Part shown: positions 1-8,384 of the stretch, piece by piece
Position numbering within the stretch: the stretch's first letter is position 1
Layout of the letters: every line of letters starts with the position of its first letter
Source: Clostridium thermopalmarium DSM 5974
GTDB lineage: Bacteria > Bacillota > Clostridia > Clostridiales > Clostridiaceae
NCBI RefSeq assembly: GCF_002995795.1
Contig: NZ_PVXN01000068.1
Coordinates: 1-64,000, forward strand
Length of the DNA: 64,000 nucleotides
Reading direction: 5' to 3'
The notes under the pieces: model-generated
Told to the model about the DNA's origin: nothing
The model's database searches: none
The model's input: the letters and a program-made list of their open reading frames with translations, nothing else
Made by a program: the position numbers and the translations under genes

Positions 1-2
1 CG

Positions 3-182
3 ACTATACCAGCTACCTTTATGACAGCTGTATGTACAACTTATATATTAATAGCACCAGAAGGATTTAAATTATCAATGAGCATAGGTCTTCCTGTAGG
101 AATAGTTGCAGCAGTTGCAGCTATAACTGGATTCTTGACAGCGGCTAAAAGAGTATCAGCTAGGCAATCTGCGCAAATGTAA
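3..182 (+). CDS. cstA: C-terminal end of a carbon starvation protein A (CstA)-like transporter (partial)
   Basis: An open frame enters from the left edge and ends at a TAA at 180-182, giving the last 59 residues of a membrane protein. It begins TIPATFMTAVCTTYIL, then APEGF, then a hydrophobic glycine/alanine-rich helix and a short basic tail. The FMTAVCxTYIL-APEGF pattern resembles the C-terminal region of CstA-type peptide/pyruvate transporters, which are polytopic inner-membrane proteins. The start and most of the gene lie outside the window, so the family call rests on this short tail only. A strong terminator follows directly. Confidence 0.6.
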   Translation, partial: TIPATFMTAVCTTYILIAPEGFKLSMSIGLPVGIVAAVAAITGFLTAAKRVSARQSAQM

Positions 183-190
183 TCTTAATA

Positions 191-235
191 AAAAGGTCTA
201 AGTATAAGATAAGGCTTATACTTAGGCCTTTTTTA
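191..235 (+). terminator. Intrinsic terminator after the cstA-like gene
   Basis: A long hairpin: AAGGTCTAAGTATAAG pairs with CTTATACTTAGGCCTT (one G-U pair) around a 4-6 base loop, and the stem runs into a T-tract. It closes the partial gene at the left edge. Confidence 0.9.
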
Positions 236-307
236 TAACATGAATAATTTCTTATAAGGATGAAAAAATACAATGTGTAAATAGATAATACAACTAGGAG
301 TGTTCAT

Positions 308-901
308 ATGAGAGATAGAAAACATTTAGACAAAACATATAAGAGTTTTAATCAATTTTTATCTATAGCATGTGCCAGAGAATTAGAATATTTTATCTTA
401 GATTCTAAATTTACAAGTGCATTTAATTATAGGATGAAGAAGATGATTGATGAGGTAAGAGAAAAGGGAAAGGATGATGTAGAATTTAGTATAATTTTTA
501 ATACAGAAGGAGAAATAGCACTTATAGATGCCGACATTATAGGAAATTTTATAAGCAATAACTATATAATTTCTATACAAAAATATTATAAAGATGCTCC
601 TTTAAAAAAGATTATTACAGAAGCAATAAATGGAAGTGAAAAAAGTAAAAGAGATTTTGTAGCTATTTCATGCTCAATATTGTATAAAACTTTGGAGAAT
701 TTATATAAGGACATAAAATATAAGAAAGAGAGTGCAATTAAATATAGCATACAATATGGATTACAAAACTATAAAAGAAGAGATTTATCAATAATTATAC
801 CTACATTGCTTATAATGGAAGATATTTGTGAGTATTTATCAATTGAAGAAAACATACTGAGAGATAGTATAAATATGATGATTTCTTGGAGAAAAATATG
901 A
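308..901 (+). CDS. Hypothetical protein, 197 residues, unknown family
   Basis: The ATG is preceded by AGGAG seven bases upstream, so the frame is probably real. The protein looks soluble and mostly alpha-helical, rich in Lys, Ile and Tyr, with no signal peptide, no convincing membrane segment and no catalytic motif I recognise. It stands alone between the terminator of the cstA-like gene and the next small gene. AT content and codon use match its neighbours, so it is probably a native lineage-specific gene. No function is assigned. Confidence 0.65.
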   Translation: MRDRKHLDKTYKSFNQFLSIACARELEYFILDSKFTSAFNYRMKKMIDEVREKGKDDVEFSIIFNTEGEIALIDADIIGNFISNNYIISIQKYYKDAPLKKIITEAINGSEKSKRDFVAISCSILYKTLENLYKDIKYKKESAIKYSIQYGLQNYKRRDLSIIIPTLLIMEDICEYLSIEENILRDSINMMISWRKI

Positions 902-1099
902 TAATATTCGACACAAAACTTAAGTATCCTCTTAAATTTTATTCTTTAAAAACAACATGTGTAAGTTAATAGAAGATAATGCGTATATTATTGTCATAAG
1001 GAAGGGATAAAAAGATTTATTAAAGAATTATAAAATGACATCTTTTTTACAAAATTAGTGATAATATATTATCAAAGAAAAGTACAGGGGGAAAGTGTT

Positions 1100-1450
1100 A
1101 TGTTAGTTGTGGAGAGTTTAGGTAGAACAGAATATCACGGTGATGTACAGTACCATTACTCATATAGAGTAATAAAGGACAAGGTTACTTTTCTGGACGG
1201 CTGCATGAAGGACATTCAATCATATGGGATTGAGGTTGAAAGACAAGATATTGTAAATGGAAAATTAGTTAGAATAGAGAGGGACAGTGTTAAGTGCATT
1301 AGCCCTCACAGACACAAGGTTCATGAATTACTCAAAATGCTGTATGATAACGTTGTATCACCAATTCATTTAATAGATATTTTGGGAGAATATATTGATA
1401 ATTATGTAACAGATTTTGATGAGATATTAAAAGATATATACATATGTTAA
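1100..1450 (+). CDS. Small hypothetical protein (possibly DUF6514-like), 116 residues
   Basis: The start is placed at ATG 1100 because AGGGGGAAAG precedes it at good spacing; the frame is open upstream to a GTG at 1058, which has no Shine-Dalgarno sequence. The protein is short and soluble. It has a beta-rich first half with aromatic repeats (YHGDVQYHYSYRVI), a YGIEVERQDIV segment, and a helical acidic C-terminus. It recalls a small family of unknown function common in Clostridia (DUF6514), from memory only. It is a single-gene unit closed by a strong terminator. Function unknown. Confidence 0.7.
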   Translation: MLVVESLGRTEYHGDVQYHYSYRVIKDKVTFLDGCMKDIQSYGIEVERQDIVNGKLVRIERDSVKCISPHRHKVHELLKMLYDNVVSPIHLIDILGEYIDNYVTDFDEILKDIYIC

Positions 1451-1476
1451 AAAAGGAGGGGAAACCTCCTTTTTTA
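1449..1476 (+). terminator. Intrinsic terminator
   Basis: AAAAAAGGAGG, a GGAAA loop, then CCTCCTTTTTT. It overlaps the stop region of the small hypothetical gene. Confidence 0.88.
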
Positions 1477-1593
1477 TTTGGAATTTTAGGTGTAAAATCA
1501 AAATATAAAATATAATAAGAAAAATGCACAGCTTTTTTAGTGGAGAAGTGGAGAAAGGCTGTCCGGTAATAAATTTATCTAGGGGATGATATT

Positions 1594-2010
1594 ATGATTA
1601 TGGGTATCGGAGCAGATATAATAGAGGTAAAAAGAATAGAAAAGGCAATGCTGAAAAATTCTAATTTTATACAAAAGCTGTTCACTAAAAATGAGATAGA
1701 ATATTTAAATAGCAGAAAAATGAGACCTGAGTTTGTGGCAGGAAGATTTGCTGCGAAAGAGGCGGTATCAAAAGCATTAGGAACAGGAATTAGAGGATTC
1801 CAATTTAGAGACATAGAAATAGGTAAGGATTTATTAGGAAAACCTATAGTATTTTTAAATGGAGAAGCGAAAAGAGTAGGAGAGAAGTTAGGGAATTATA
1901 ACATACATTTAAGTATATCTCATAGTAAGGAGAATGCTATTGCATACGCAGTTTTGGAGGTGTTACAAAATGAAGATTGTTACAGCTCAAAAAATGAGGG
2001 AAGTAGATAA
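1594..2010 (+). CDS. acpS: Holo-[acyl-carrier-protein] synthase AcpS
   Basis: AcpS moves the 4'-phosphopantetheine group of CoA onto acyl carrier protein, activating it for fatty acid synthesis. The 138-residue protein starts MIMGIGADIIEV; Asp8 and Glu56 (in RFAAKEAVSKALGTG) match the Mg-binding acidic residues of the family. The segment LSISHSKENAIAYAV is also typical. AGGGG lies just upstream of the start. The gene opens an operon acpS-nnr-gerS-alr, like the acpS-ydcC-alr-ndoA order of B. subtilis. Its last 41 bases overlap the start of nnr, so the two are probably translationally coupled. Confidence 0.95.
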   Translation: MIMGIGADIIEVKRIEKAMLKNSNFIQKLFTKNEIEYLNSRKMRPEFVAGRFAAKEAVSKALGTGIRGFQFRDIEIGKDLLGKPIVFLNGEAKRVGEKLGNYNIHLSISHSKENAIAYAVLEVLQNEDCYSSKNEGSR

Positions 2011-3475
2011 ATTTTGCATAGAAGAAATAGGAATACCAAGTCTTGTTCTTATGGAAAATGCAGCTTTAAGAGTTCTTAAACATATACATGTTTATAACAG
2101 TTTTACTATTGTATGCGGTAGTGGCAATAATGGTGGCGATGGACTAGCACTTTCAAGACATTTGTCTGTATTAGAAAAGAGTGTAGAAATATTTATAGTT
2201 GGTGAAAAGGAAGGTTTAAGCAGAGATTGTAAAGTTAATTATGAAATATTAGTAAACTCAGGGGTGCGTGTTAAGTTTATTAATAACATTGAGGAGTTAG
2301 ATAAACTAAAAGAAGCTGTAAAAGAAAGCGAAATTGTTATAGATGCTTTATTTGGAACAGGGCTTTCAAGGGAAATAAAGGGGATTCATAGAGAAATTAT
2401 AAGCTGTATTAATGAGTTAAGTTCTTATACTGTAGCTATAGATGTTCCATCAGGATTAAATTCAGATACTGGAGAAGTGTTGGGATGTTGCATTAAAGCA
2501 AATAAAACTATTTCTTTTCAGTTTTACAAAAGAGGATTTCTTAAATATGGATCAGATAAATATACTGGAGAAATTATAATTGAAAATATAGGGATACCTA
2601 GTTTTGTAGAAAATAAGCTTTGCATTAATGATTACATATTAGATAAATCTGCTGTGAGAAAACACATACCAATAAGAGAAAAACATCTCCATAAGGGAGA
2701 TTTCGGAAGAGTAGCTGTTGTGGCAGGTTCTACTGGATTTACTGGAGCAGCTTTTATATCTACGCAAGCTGCTGTTAAGTCAGGGGCTGGACTTGTCACT
2801 CTATGCTGTTCAGAGAATATACAAGATATATTGAGTATTAAACTTACAGAAGCTATGACTGTTTCATTTAAAAATAAGGATAGACTTAATGAAATCTTAG
2901 GAAAAAGCGATGCTATAGCAGTAGGCCCAGGTATGGGGGATAATGAAAGTACTTTAAAAATAGTAACAGATATAATAAGATATACAAGTTGTCCTATAGT
3001 TATTGACGCTGATGGAATAAATGCTTTAAAAAACAATCTAAATATTTTAAAGAAAAAGAATAATAAAATTGTACTAACTCCTCATCCCGGAGAAATGTCT
3101 AGAATAACAGGCATGTCTATAGAAAATATTGAAAAAAATAGGATAGAGATTGCTAAGCTTTTTGCAAGAGAATATGATATTATTCTACTTCTGAAGGGGT
3201 ATAATACTGTAATTACTGATGGCAAAACTGTTATAATTAATACTACAGGTAATAGTTCTATGGCATCAGGAGGAATGGGAGATGCATTGACAGGAATAAT
3301 AGCATCATTTATATCTCAGGGCTTTGATCCCTTTAAAGCTGCTTACATAGGAGCTTATGTGCATGGATATTGTGGAGATATGCTATCTAAGGATAGATTT
3401 TGTGTAAACGCACTTAGTCTTATAGATAAGCTTCCATTTGGTATAAAAGAACTTCAAGTTGAAAAGAAAGAGTAG
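1970..3475 (+). CDS. nnr: Bifunctional NAD(P)H-hydrate epimerase / ADP-dependent NAD(P)H-hydrate dehydratase
   Basis: Nnr repairs hydrated NADH and NADPH: the N-terminal domain epimerises them and the C-terminal domain dehydrates the S form using ADP. The start is ATG 1970 (MKIVTAQKMREVDKF) because GGAGG lies ten bases upstream, inside acpS; an upstream in-frame ATG at 1934 is less likely. Residues ~1-215 form the YjeF_N epimerase fold with CGSGNNGGDGLALSRHL. Residues ~225-495 form the ribokinase-like dehydratase with HKGDFGRVAVVAGS, TPHPGEMSRI and the GGMGDALTGIIASF motif. At 501 residues it is the normal size of the fused bacterial enzyme. Confidence 0.95.
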   Translation: MKIVTAQKMREVDKFCIEEIGIPSLVLMENAALRVLKHIHVYNSFTIVCGSGNNGGDGLALSRHLSVLEKSVEIFIVGEKEGLSRDCKVNYEILVNSGVRVKFINNIEELDKLKEAVKESEIVIDALFGTGLSREIKGIHREIISCINELSSYTVAIDVPSGLNSDTGEVLGCCIKANKTISFQFYKRGFLKYGSDKYTGEIIIENIGIPSFVENKLCINDYILDKSAVRKHIPIREKHLHKGDFGRVAVVAGSTGFTGAAFISTQAAVKSGAGLVTLCCSENIQDILSIKLTEAMTVSFKNKDRLNEILGKSDAIAVGPGMGDNESTLKIVTDIIRYTSCPIVIDADGINALKNNLNILKKKNNKIVLTPHPGEMSRITGMSIENIEKNRIEIAKLFAREYDIILLLKGYNTVITDGKTVIINTTGNSSMASGGMGDALTGIIASFISQGFDPFKAAYIGAYVHGYCGDMLSKDRFCVNALSLIDKLPFGIKELQVEKKE

Positions 3476-3538
3476 CATAATATAAAAAATTAATGAATAG
3501 TATTTAATATAGCTTGTATAATTTTTGGAGGAAGTTTT

Positions 3539-4144
3539 ATGATAAAGAAAGTATTAATGCTATTCATTACATCTTTGTTTATAACATTAAGTTTAAGCAG
3601 CTGTGGCAAGAAAGAAAAAAATCCAAATGATGCTATTGATTACTTAAAAAGCTTACATAGTTATACCTGCGATGTAAGTGTACATATAAAAAACAGTAAG
3701 CAAGAAATAGAAACTCAATGCAAACAGTTCTATCACAAGGATTATGGGCATAGACTAGATATAAATAAAGATAGAACACTATTATATAAAAAGAATGATA
3801 TAATAGTAAGTGATTTGAATAACAATAAGAAATATACTTTAGATAAGGAATTTGATAATGTATATAAACTTAGTTTTATAGAAGAGTATATTGGATTATT
3901 GTATACTGATGAATATATAGAAAGTTCATTTAAAGAAATAGAAGGTAGAGAATATCAACTTATTCAGCTTGATATTCCAGGGAATAATAGAAATATATAT
4001 AAAGCGGTCATGTACGTAAATCTTGAAGATAATTGTCCAGATAAAATAGTCATATACGATATAAAAGGAAATGAGGTGTTGAACTTCATATATAAAAATT
4101 TTGTACCAAATGCTGAAGTTTCAGAGGAAACTTTTCAAGAATAA
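3539..4144 (+). CDS. GerS-like germination lipoprotein
   Basis: A 201-residue exported lipoprotein. The N-terminus has lysines, a hydrophobic stretch (VLMLFITSLFITLSL) and the lipobox LSSC, so Cys22 should be lipidated after cleavage. The rest is beta-strand rich and resembles the LolA/outer-membrane-lipoprotein-sorting fold. It sits directly upstream of alanine racemase, as gerS does upstream of alr2 in Clostridioides difficile and ydcC does upstream of alr in B. subtilis. In C. difficile, GerS works with the amidase CwlD to make cortex muramic-delta-lactam, needed for spore germination. The GerS role is inferred from location, size and lipobox; identity across the family is low. A good Shine-Dalgarno (GGAGG) precedes ATG 3539. 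Confidence 0.75.
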   Translation: MIKKVLMLFITSLFITLSLSSCGKKEKNPNDAIDYLKSLHSYTCDVSVHIKNSKQEIETQCKQFYHKDYGHRLDINKDRTLLYKKNDIIVSDLNNNKKYTLDKEFDNVYKLSFIEEYIGLLYTDEYIESSFKEIEGREYQLIQLDIPGNNRNIYKAVMYVNLEDNCPDKIVIYDIKGNEVLNFIYKNFVPNAEVSEETFQE

Positions 4145-4204
4145 AATATTAAATCAATAACAAAAGAAGGAGATATGAAAATATCTCATTTTGGAGGTAA
4201 TAGA

Positions 4205-5368
4205 ATGTTTAAACACTTGAGGCCTGTTTGGGCTGAGATAAACCTTGATAATCTTGCTTTCAACATGAGGCAGATTAGAAAAATATCAAAAAGCAAGGAT
4301 ATTATAGGTGTGGTAAAGGCTGATGCATATGGACATGGAGCTTTAGACGTAGCCCCTGTGCTTTTAGAAAATGGAGCTACTAGTTTAGCTGTTGCAGTAG
4401 TTAGCGAAGGAGTAGAACTAAGAAGAGGAGGTATAGAAGCTCCTATAATGATTTTAGGTTTTACTCCTCCAAGCTTAATAGATAATTTACTTAAGTATGA
4501 TATAGAGCAAACTGTATTTTCTTTTGATTATGCTAAGGAACTTTCAAGAATAGCTCAAAGGGAACATAAAAAGGCAAAGATTCATATAGCTTTAGATACT
4601 GGCATGGGAAGAATAGGATTCTTGCCGAATGAAGAAAGTGTAGGTGAGGTAGAAAAGATAAGTAAGTTACCTAATATAGAAATAAAGGGCTTATTTTCAC
4701 ACTTTTCTACTGCTGATGAGAAGGATAAAGAATACACATATTATCAGTTAAATAACTTTAATAAGTTCTATGAGGCTTTAAAAAGAAGAGGCGTAAATAT
4801 AAAAACACGGCATATAGCCAATAGTGCAGCTATAATTGATTTACCAGAAACTCATTTTGAAGCAGTAAGACCAGGAATAATATTATATGGATATTATCCT
4901 TCAGAGGAAGTTGATAGAAGCAGGATAGAATTAAAACCTGTAATGGAACTTAAAACTAATATAGCTCACATAAAAAATATATCTTCAGGGCAATATATAA
5001 GCTATGGAAGGAAATTTCAAAGCAGCAGAGAAAGTGTTATAGCTACATTACCTGTAGGATATGCAGATGGGTATACTAGACTGCTTTTTAATAAAGCTAA
5101 GGTGATAATAAATGGCCAATTTGCGCCTGTAGTAGGAAGAATATGTATGGATCAATGTATGGTAGATATTACTGACATAGAGGGAGGAGTAAAAGTAGGT
5201 GACGAAGTTATACTCATAGGAGAAAAAGATGGAGTAGAACTAAATGCAGAACATATCGCGGAAATGTTGGGCACTATAAGTTATGAAGTGATATGCATGA
5301 TAACTAAGAGAGTTCCTAGAGTATACATAAAGAATGGAGAAGTTGTAAAGGTAAGGAATTATGTGTAG
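4205..5368 (+). CDS. alr: Alanine racemase
   Basis: This PLP enzyme interconverts L- and D-alanine, supplying D-Ala for peptidoglycan. The start is ATG 4205 (MFKHLRPVWAEIN), with GGAGG seven bases upstream; an in-frame ATG at 4175 lies too close to its own purine tract. At 387 residues it is of normal length. Lys38 in VVKADAYGHG is the PLP-binding lysine. The ISYGR segment carries the second catalytic tyrosine, and GYADGY and GRICMDQCMVD are family signatures. It is the last gene of the acpS-nnr-gerS-alr run and sits just before the toxin-antitoxin pair. Confidence 0.96.
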   Translation: MFKHLRPVWAEINLDNLAFNMRQIRKISKSKDIIGVVKADAYGHGALDVAPVLLENGATSLAVAVVSEGVELRRGGIEAPIMILGFTPPSLIDNLLKYDIEQTVFSFDYAKELSRIAQREHKKAKIHIALDTGMGRIGFLPNEESVGEVEKISKLPNIEIKGLFSHFSTADEKDKEYTYYQLNNFNKFYEALKRRGVNIKTRHIANSAAIIDLPETHFEAVRPGIILYGYYPSEEVDRSRIELKPVMELKTNIAHIKNISSGQYISYGRKFQSSRESVIATLPVGYADGYTRLLFNKAKVIINGQFAPVVGRICMDQCMVDITDIEGGVKVGDEVILIGEKDGVELNAEHIAEMLGTISYEVICMITKRVPRVYIKNGEVVKVRNYV

Positions 5369-5428
5369 GATTTTTCAATAAGGCCTTAAAATACATGACG
5401 ATATTAGGAAGAAAAACTGTGGTTTTCT

Positions 5429-5458
5429 TTGACATGTTGACAGACGTTCAAGTATAAT
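5429..5458 (+). promoter_or_regulatory. Probable sigma-A promoter of the ndoAI-ndoA pair
   Basis: TTGACA at 5429-5434 and TATAAT at 5453-5458 are separated by 18 bases, about 50 bases upstream of the antitoxin start. This suggests the toxin-antitoxin pair has its own promoter besides read-through from alr. A second TTGACA at 5437 has a spacer too short to use. Confidence 0.65.
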
Positions 5459-5508
5459 TGTATTATACATATTTTCTCTATGTCAGTTTAGGAGGTATTA
5501 ATAACTCT

Positions 5509-5835
5509 ATGTCAAGCTCAAAGAAATTAGCAAACAATTTAGAAGAGATACAAAAGCAACAAGATATTATGAATAAAGAAAGAATAAAAAAATATAGAAA
5601 AAAGAGTGAATTTATTAGGGACTCTTTAATATTATATATTAAGGACAAAAAAAATCTAAGCAAGATAGAAGAATTAAAAAAAGGATATATAGAAATGGCA
5701 CAAATTAATCTTGATATATGTGAAATGGGCTTTGCGGATGATATGAAGGTATTAAAAGAATATGAAGCCAAGCTTGCGGAGAGTGATTTGCCTGATGACA
5801 ATGGTAGTGAAAAGAGGAGATATATTTTATGCTGA
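5509..5835 (+). CDS. ndoAI: EndoAI/MazE-type antitoxin (ribbon-helix-helix)
   Basis: A 108-residue partner of the downstream EndoA toxin. The start is ATG 5509, preceded by GGAGG; an upstream TTG at 5458 overlaps the promoter and is unlikely. The N-terminal region is very lysine-rich. The segment [19 protein letters not shown] followed by [16 protein letters not shown] matches the helix and toxin-binding tail of B. subtilis NdoAI (compare RRGYMEMAKINL). The last 35 bases overlap the toxin frame, which couples their translation. The family binds its own promoter DNA and neutralises the RNase. Confidence 0.85.
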   Translation: MSSSKKLANNLEEIQKQQDIMNKERIKKYRKKSEFIRDSLILYIKDKKNLSKIEELKKGYIEMAQINLDICEMGFADDMKVLKEYEAKLAESDLPDDNGSEKRRYILC

Positions 5836-6142
5836 TTTAAGTCCAGTTGTGGGTTCTGAACAAGGAGGAATAAGACCTGTACTTATTATTCAAAACAATG
5901 TAGGAAATAAGTACAGCCCTACTGTAATTGTTTCGGCAATTACATCTCAAATAAATAAAGCAAAACTTCCAACACATGTTGAAATTTCCTCAGAGGAGTA
6001 TGGACTTAATAAAGATTCAGTAGTTCTGCTAGAACAAATAAGAACACTAGATAAAAAAAGATTGAAAGAAAAAATTGGTCATATGTCTGAAAAAGATATG
6101 AGAAAAGTAGATGAAGCACTTTTGATAAGTATTGGATTATAA
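5801..6142 (+). CDS. ndoA: Endoribonuclease EndoA (MazF toxin)
   Basis: A 113-residue mRNA interferase that cuts single-stranded RNA at short specific sequences. The start is ATG 5801 ([19 protein letters not shown]), matching the family N-terminus. [16 protein letters not shown] contains the catalytic arginine, and [18 protein letters not shown] and [10 protein letters not shown] follow in order. The fold is the MazF/PemK SH3-like barrel. The gene overlaps its antitoxin and is closed by a terminator. This chromosomal pair next to alr is conserved across Firmicutes and is not a sign of mobility. Confidence 0.96.
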   Translation: MVVKRGDIFYADLSPVVGSEQGGIRPVLIIQNNVGNKYSPTVIVSAITSQINKAKLPTHVEISSEEYGLNKDSVVLLEQIRTLDKKRLKEKIGHMSEKDMRKVDEALLISIGL

Positions 6143-6146
6143 ATGA

Positions 6147-6173
6147 AAAAGGGGCAGAAATGTCCCTTTTTTT
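6147..6173 (+). terminator. Intrinsic terminator after ndoA
   Basis: AAAAGGGGCA, a GAAA loop, TGTCCCTTTT and a run of T, four bases after the toxin stop codon. Confidence 0.88.
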
Positions 6174-6301
6174 AATTAAAATAAAAACTTACATATGGAC
6201 ATGTGTAACGTATACATACCTTTTTAAGTTTATGTAGTGTAATTTTTCTAATATATTGTTATAATAATAAAAGATAAAAATGAAACATAGGAGGGTTTAA
6301 A

Positions 6302-7126
6302 ATGACAAAAGATATTGGAGAGCTAAAAAAGGTAGCTAACAGCATAAGAAAAGATATTGTAACTATGCTCACTGAATCTGGCTCTGGGCATCCAGGTGGT
6401 TCGCTTTCAGCAGCTGACATTTTAACAGTTTTATATTTTAAAGAAATGAATATAAATCCTGAAAAACCACATGATCCAGATAGAGATAGATTTGTTTTAT
6501 CAAAGGGACATGCAGCGCCAGTATTATACAGTACTCTTGCAGAAAGAGGCTTCTTTAATAAAGAAGAATTAATGGGACTAAGAAAATTAGGCTCAATGTT
6601 ACAAGGACATCCTAATATGAACTATGTGCCTGGAGTAGATATGTCAACAGGTTCTCTAGGTCAAGGAATTTCTACTGCAGTAGGAATGGCACTAGCTGGA
6701 AAGTTAGATAAAAAAGATTATAGAGTATTCGCTCTTTTAGGAGATGGAGAATTAGAGGAAGGACAAGTATGGGAAGCTTCTATGGCAGCAGCTCATTATA
6801 AATTAGATAATTTAATTGCCTTTGTAGACTATAACAATCTTCAAATAGATGGAAGAATTCAAGATGTTATGTCTCCAGATCCAATAGATAAAAAGTTTGA
6901 AGCTTTTGGATGGCATGTTATAAAAATCGATGGGCATAATTATGAAGAAATTATAGCTGCTATAGAAGAAGCTAAAAATACAAAAGGAAAGCCAACAATG
7001 ATAGTTGCTAAGACTATAAAAGGTAAAGGAGTATCTTTCATGGAGGATGAGGCATCTTGGCATGGAACAGCTCCAAACAAAGAACAATGTGAGCTTGCAT
7101 TAAAAGAACTTGGAGGTGAAGAATAA
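6302..7126 (+). CDS. Transketolase, N-terminal (TPP-binding) subunit
   Basis: First half of a split transketolase of the pentose phosphate pathway. The 274 residues carry [31 protein letters not shown], and the thiamine-diphosphate motif [13 protein letters not shown]...DYNNLQIDG. An AGGAGGG sequence precedes ATG 6302. The last base of its TAA stop is the first base of the next gene's ATG, so the two halves are coupled. Two-chain transketolases are common in clostridia and archaea, so the split is normal here and not a frameshift. Confidence 0.95.
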   Translation: MTKDIGELKKVANSIRKDIVTMLTESGSGHPGGSLSAADILTVLYFKEMNINPEKPHDPDRDRFVLSKGHAAPVLYSTLAERGFFNKEELMGLRKLGSMLQGHPNMNYVPGVDMSTGSLGQGISTAVGMALAGKLDKKDYRVFALLGDGELEEGQVWEASMAAAHYKLDNLIAFVDYNNLQIDGRIQDVMSPDPIDKKFEAFGWHVIKIDGHNYEEIIAAIEEAKNTKGKPTMIVAKTIKGKGVSFMEDEASWHGTAPNKEQCELALKELGGEE

Positions 7127-8067
7127 TGGCAAATAAGATAGCTACTAGAGAAGCTTATGGAAAGGCTTTAGCAAAGTTAGGAGAAACTAACCCAAATGTT
7201 GTGGTACTTGATGCAGACTTATCAAAGTCAACTAAAACAGCAGATTTTAAAAAATTATTCCCAGAAAGACATATAAATATGGGAATTGCTGAAGGAAATA
7301 TGATGGCTGTTGCAGCTGGACTTGCAACTTGCGGCAAAATACCATTTGCAAGTACTTTTGCTATATTTGCAGCAGGAAGAGCTTTTGAACAAATAAGAAA
7401 TACAATCTGTTATCCAAAACTTAATGTAAAGATATGTGCAACTCACGCAGGATTAACAGTTGGAGAGGATGGAGCATCACATCAAGCTATAGAAGATATA
7501 TCTCTTATGAGAAGTATTCCAAATATGACAGTGATATGTCCAAGTGATGCCATTGAAACAGAAGCCGCAATAAATGCAGTAGCAGAGTATGATGGACCTT
7601 GTTATGTTAGACTTGGAAGACCAGGAGTATCAATAATAAATGATAATCCTGAATATAAGTTTGAGATTGGAAAGGGTATAACCCTAAGAGAAGGAAAAGA
7701 TGCTGCTATAATAGCTACAGGTATTATGGTAGAGCAAGCTCTTGAAGCATATAACATTCTTGCAGAAGAAGGAATAAAGGTTAAGGTAATAAATATACAT
7801 ACTATAAAACCTATAGACAGCCAGATTATAATAAATGCAGCAAGAGAAACAGGGATTGTAGTAACTGCAGAAGAACACAATATTATTGGAGGCTTAGGCT
7901 CTGCTGTGTGTGAAGTTTTAAGTGAAAACTTTCCGGTTCCAGTACTAAGAGTAGGAGTTAAGGATGTTTTCGGTGAAAGTGGAAAGCCTGCTGAATTATT
8001 AAAAGCTTACGGTTTGACTGCAGAAGATATAGTTAAGGCCGTTAAAAAAGGAATATCACTTAAATAA
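7126..8067 (+). CDS. Transketolase, C-terminal (pyrimidine-binding) subunit
   Basis: Second half of the split transketolase, 313 residues. It holds the pyrimidine-binding and C-terminal domains: VVLDADLSKSTKT, ERHINMGIAEGNMMAVAAGLA, FAIFAAGRAFEQIRN, then THAGLTVGEDGASHQAIEDI with the conserved histidine, and a C-terminal domain around VVTAEEHNIIGGLGSAV. It overlaps the N-terminal subunit by one base (TAATG) and ends 3 bases before a terminator. The domain order also resembles DXP synthase, but the separate N-terminal partner and the length fit transketolase. Confidence 0.95.
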   Translation: MANKIATREAYGKALAKLGETNPNVVVLDADLSKSTKTADFKKLFPERHINMGIAEGNMMAVAAGLATCGKIPFASTFAIFAAGRAFEQIRNTICYPKLNVKICATHAGLTVGEDGASHQAIEDISLMRSIPNMTVICPSDAIETEAAINAVAEYDGPCYVRLGRPGVSIINDNPEYKFEIGKGITLREGKDAAIIATGIMVEQALEAYNILAEEGIKVKVINIHTIKPIDSQIIINAARETGIVVTAEEHNIIGGLGSAVCEVLSENFPVPVLRVGVKDVFGESGKPAELLKAYGLTAEDIVKAVKKGISLK

Positions 8068-8070
8068 AAT

Positions 8071-8111
8071 AAAAAAGAGAAGAAGCGAACGTGCTTCTTC
8101 TCTTTTTTTTA
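8071..8111 (+). terminator. Intrinsic terminator of the transketolase operon
   Basis: AAGAGAAGAAGC, loop GAACGT, GCTTCTTCTCTT and a run of eight T. Confidence 0.92.
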
Positions 8112-8268
8112 TTTTGTTTACATCTATTTATAAGAGCTTTATCATGTAAGGTACCTGTAAAGAGCGTATAGAGTATATTATATTTAAGAAAGAATTATAT
8201 GTACTAAAAATTATGGTATAATAAATTAATTATGTGAATATACAAAACAATTTGAAATTTTATTAAAA

Positions 8269-8298
8269 TTGGACTTTATATTTTGAATGGGATATAAT
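8269..8298 (+). promoter_or_regulatory. Probable promoter of the YitT-family gene
   Basis: TTGGAC (8269-8274) and TATAAT (8293-8298) with an 18-base spacer, about 86 bases upstream of the start. The rest of the 8112-8384 gap is AT-rich, and I see no gene or other structured element in it. Confidence 0.5.
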
Positions 8299-8384
8299 AC
8301 AGAATTTGTGGAAAAATAAGTTTTAACCAAGTCTATAACTTCTATGCTTAATTTCTAATATGAATTATTATTGGGGGTATGTTT

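Noticed and set aside
5509-6142. The toxin-antitoxin pair as a sign of a mobile element
   Set aside because: ndoAI-ndoA next to alr is a conserved chromosomal locus in Firmicutes, and no integrase or transposase lies near it.
6302-8067. Transketolase broken by a frameshift
   Set aside because: The TAATG junction with full domains on each side is the normal two-subunit arrangement in clostridia.
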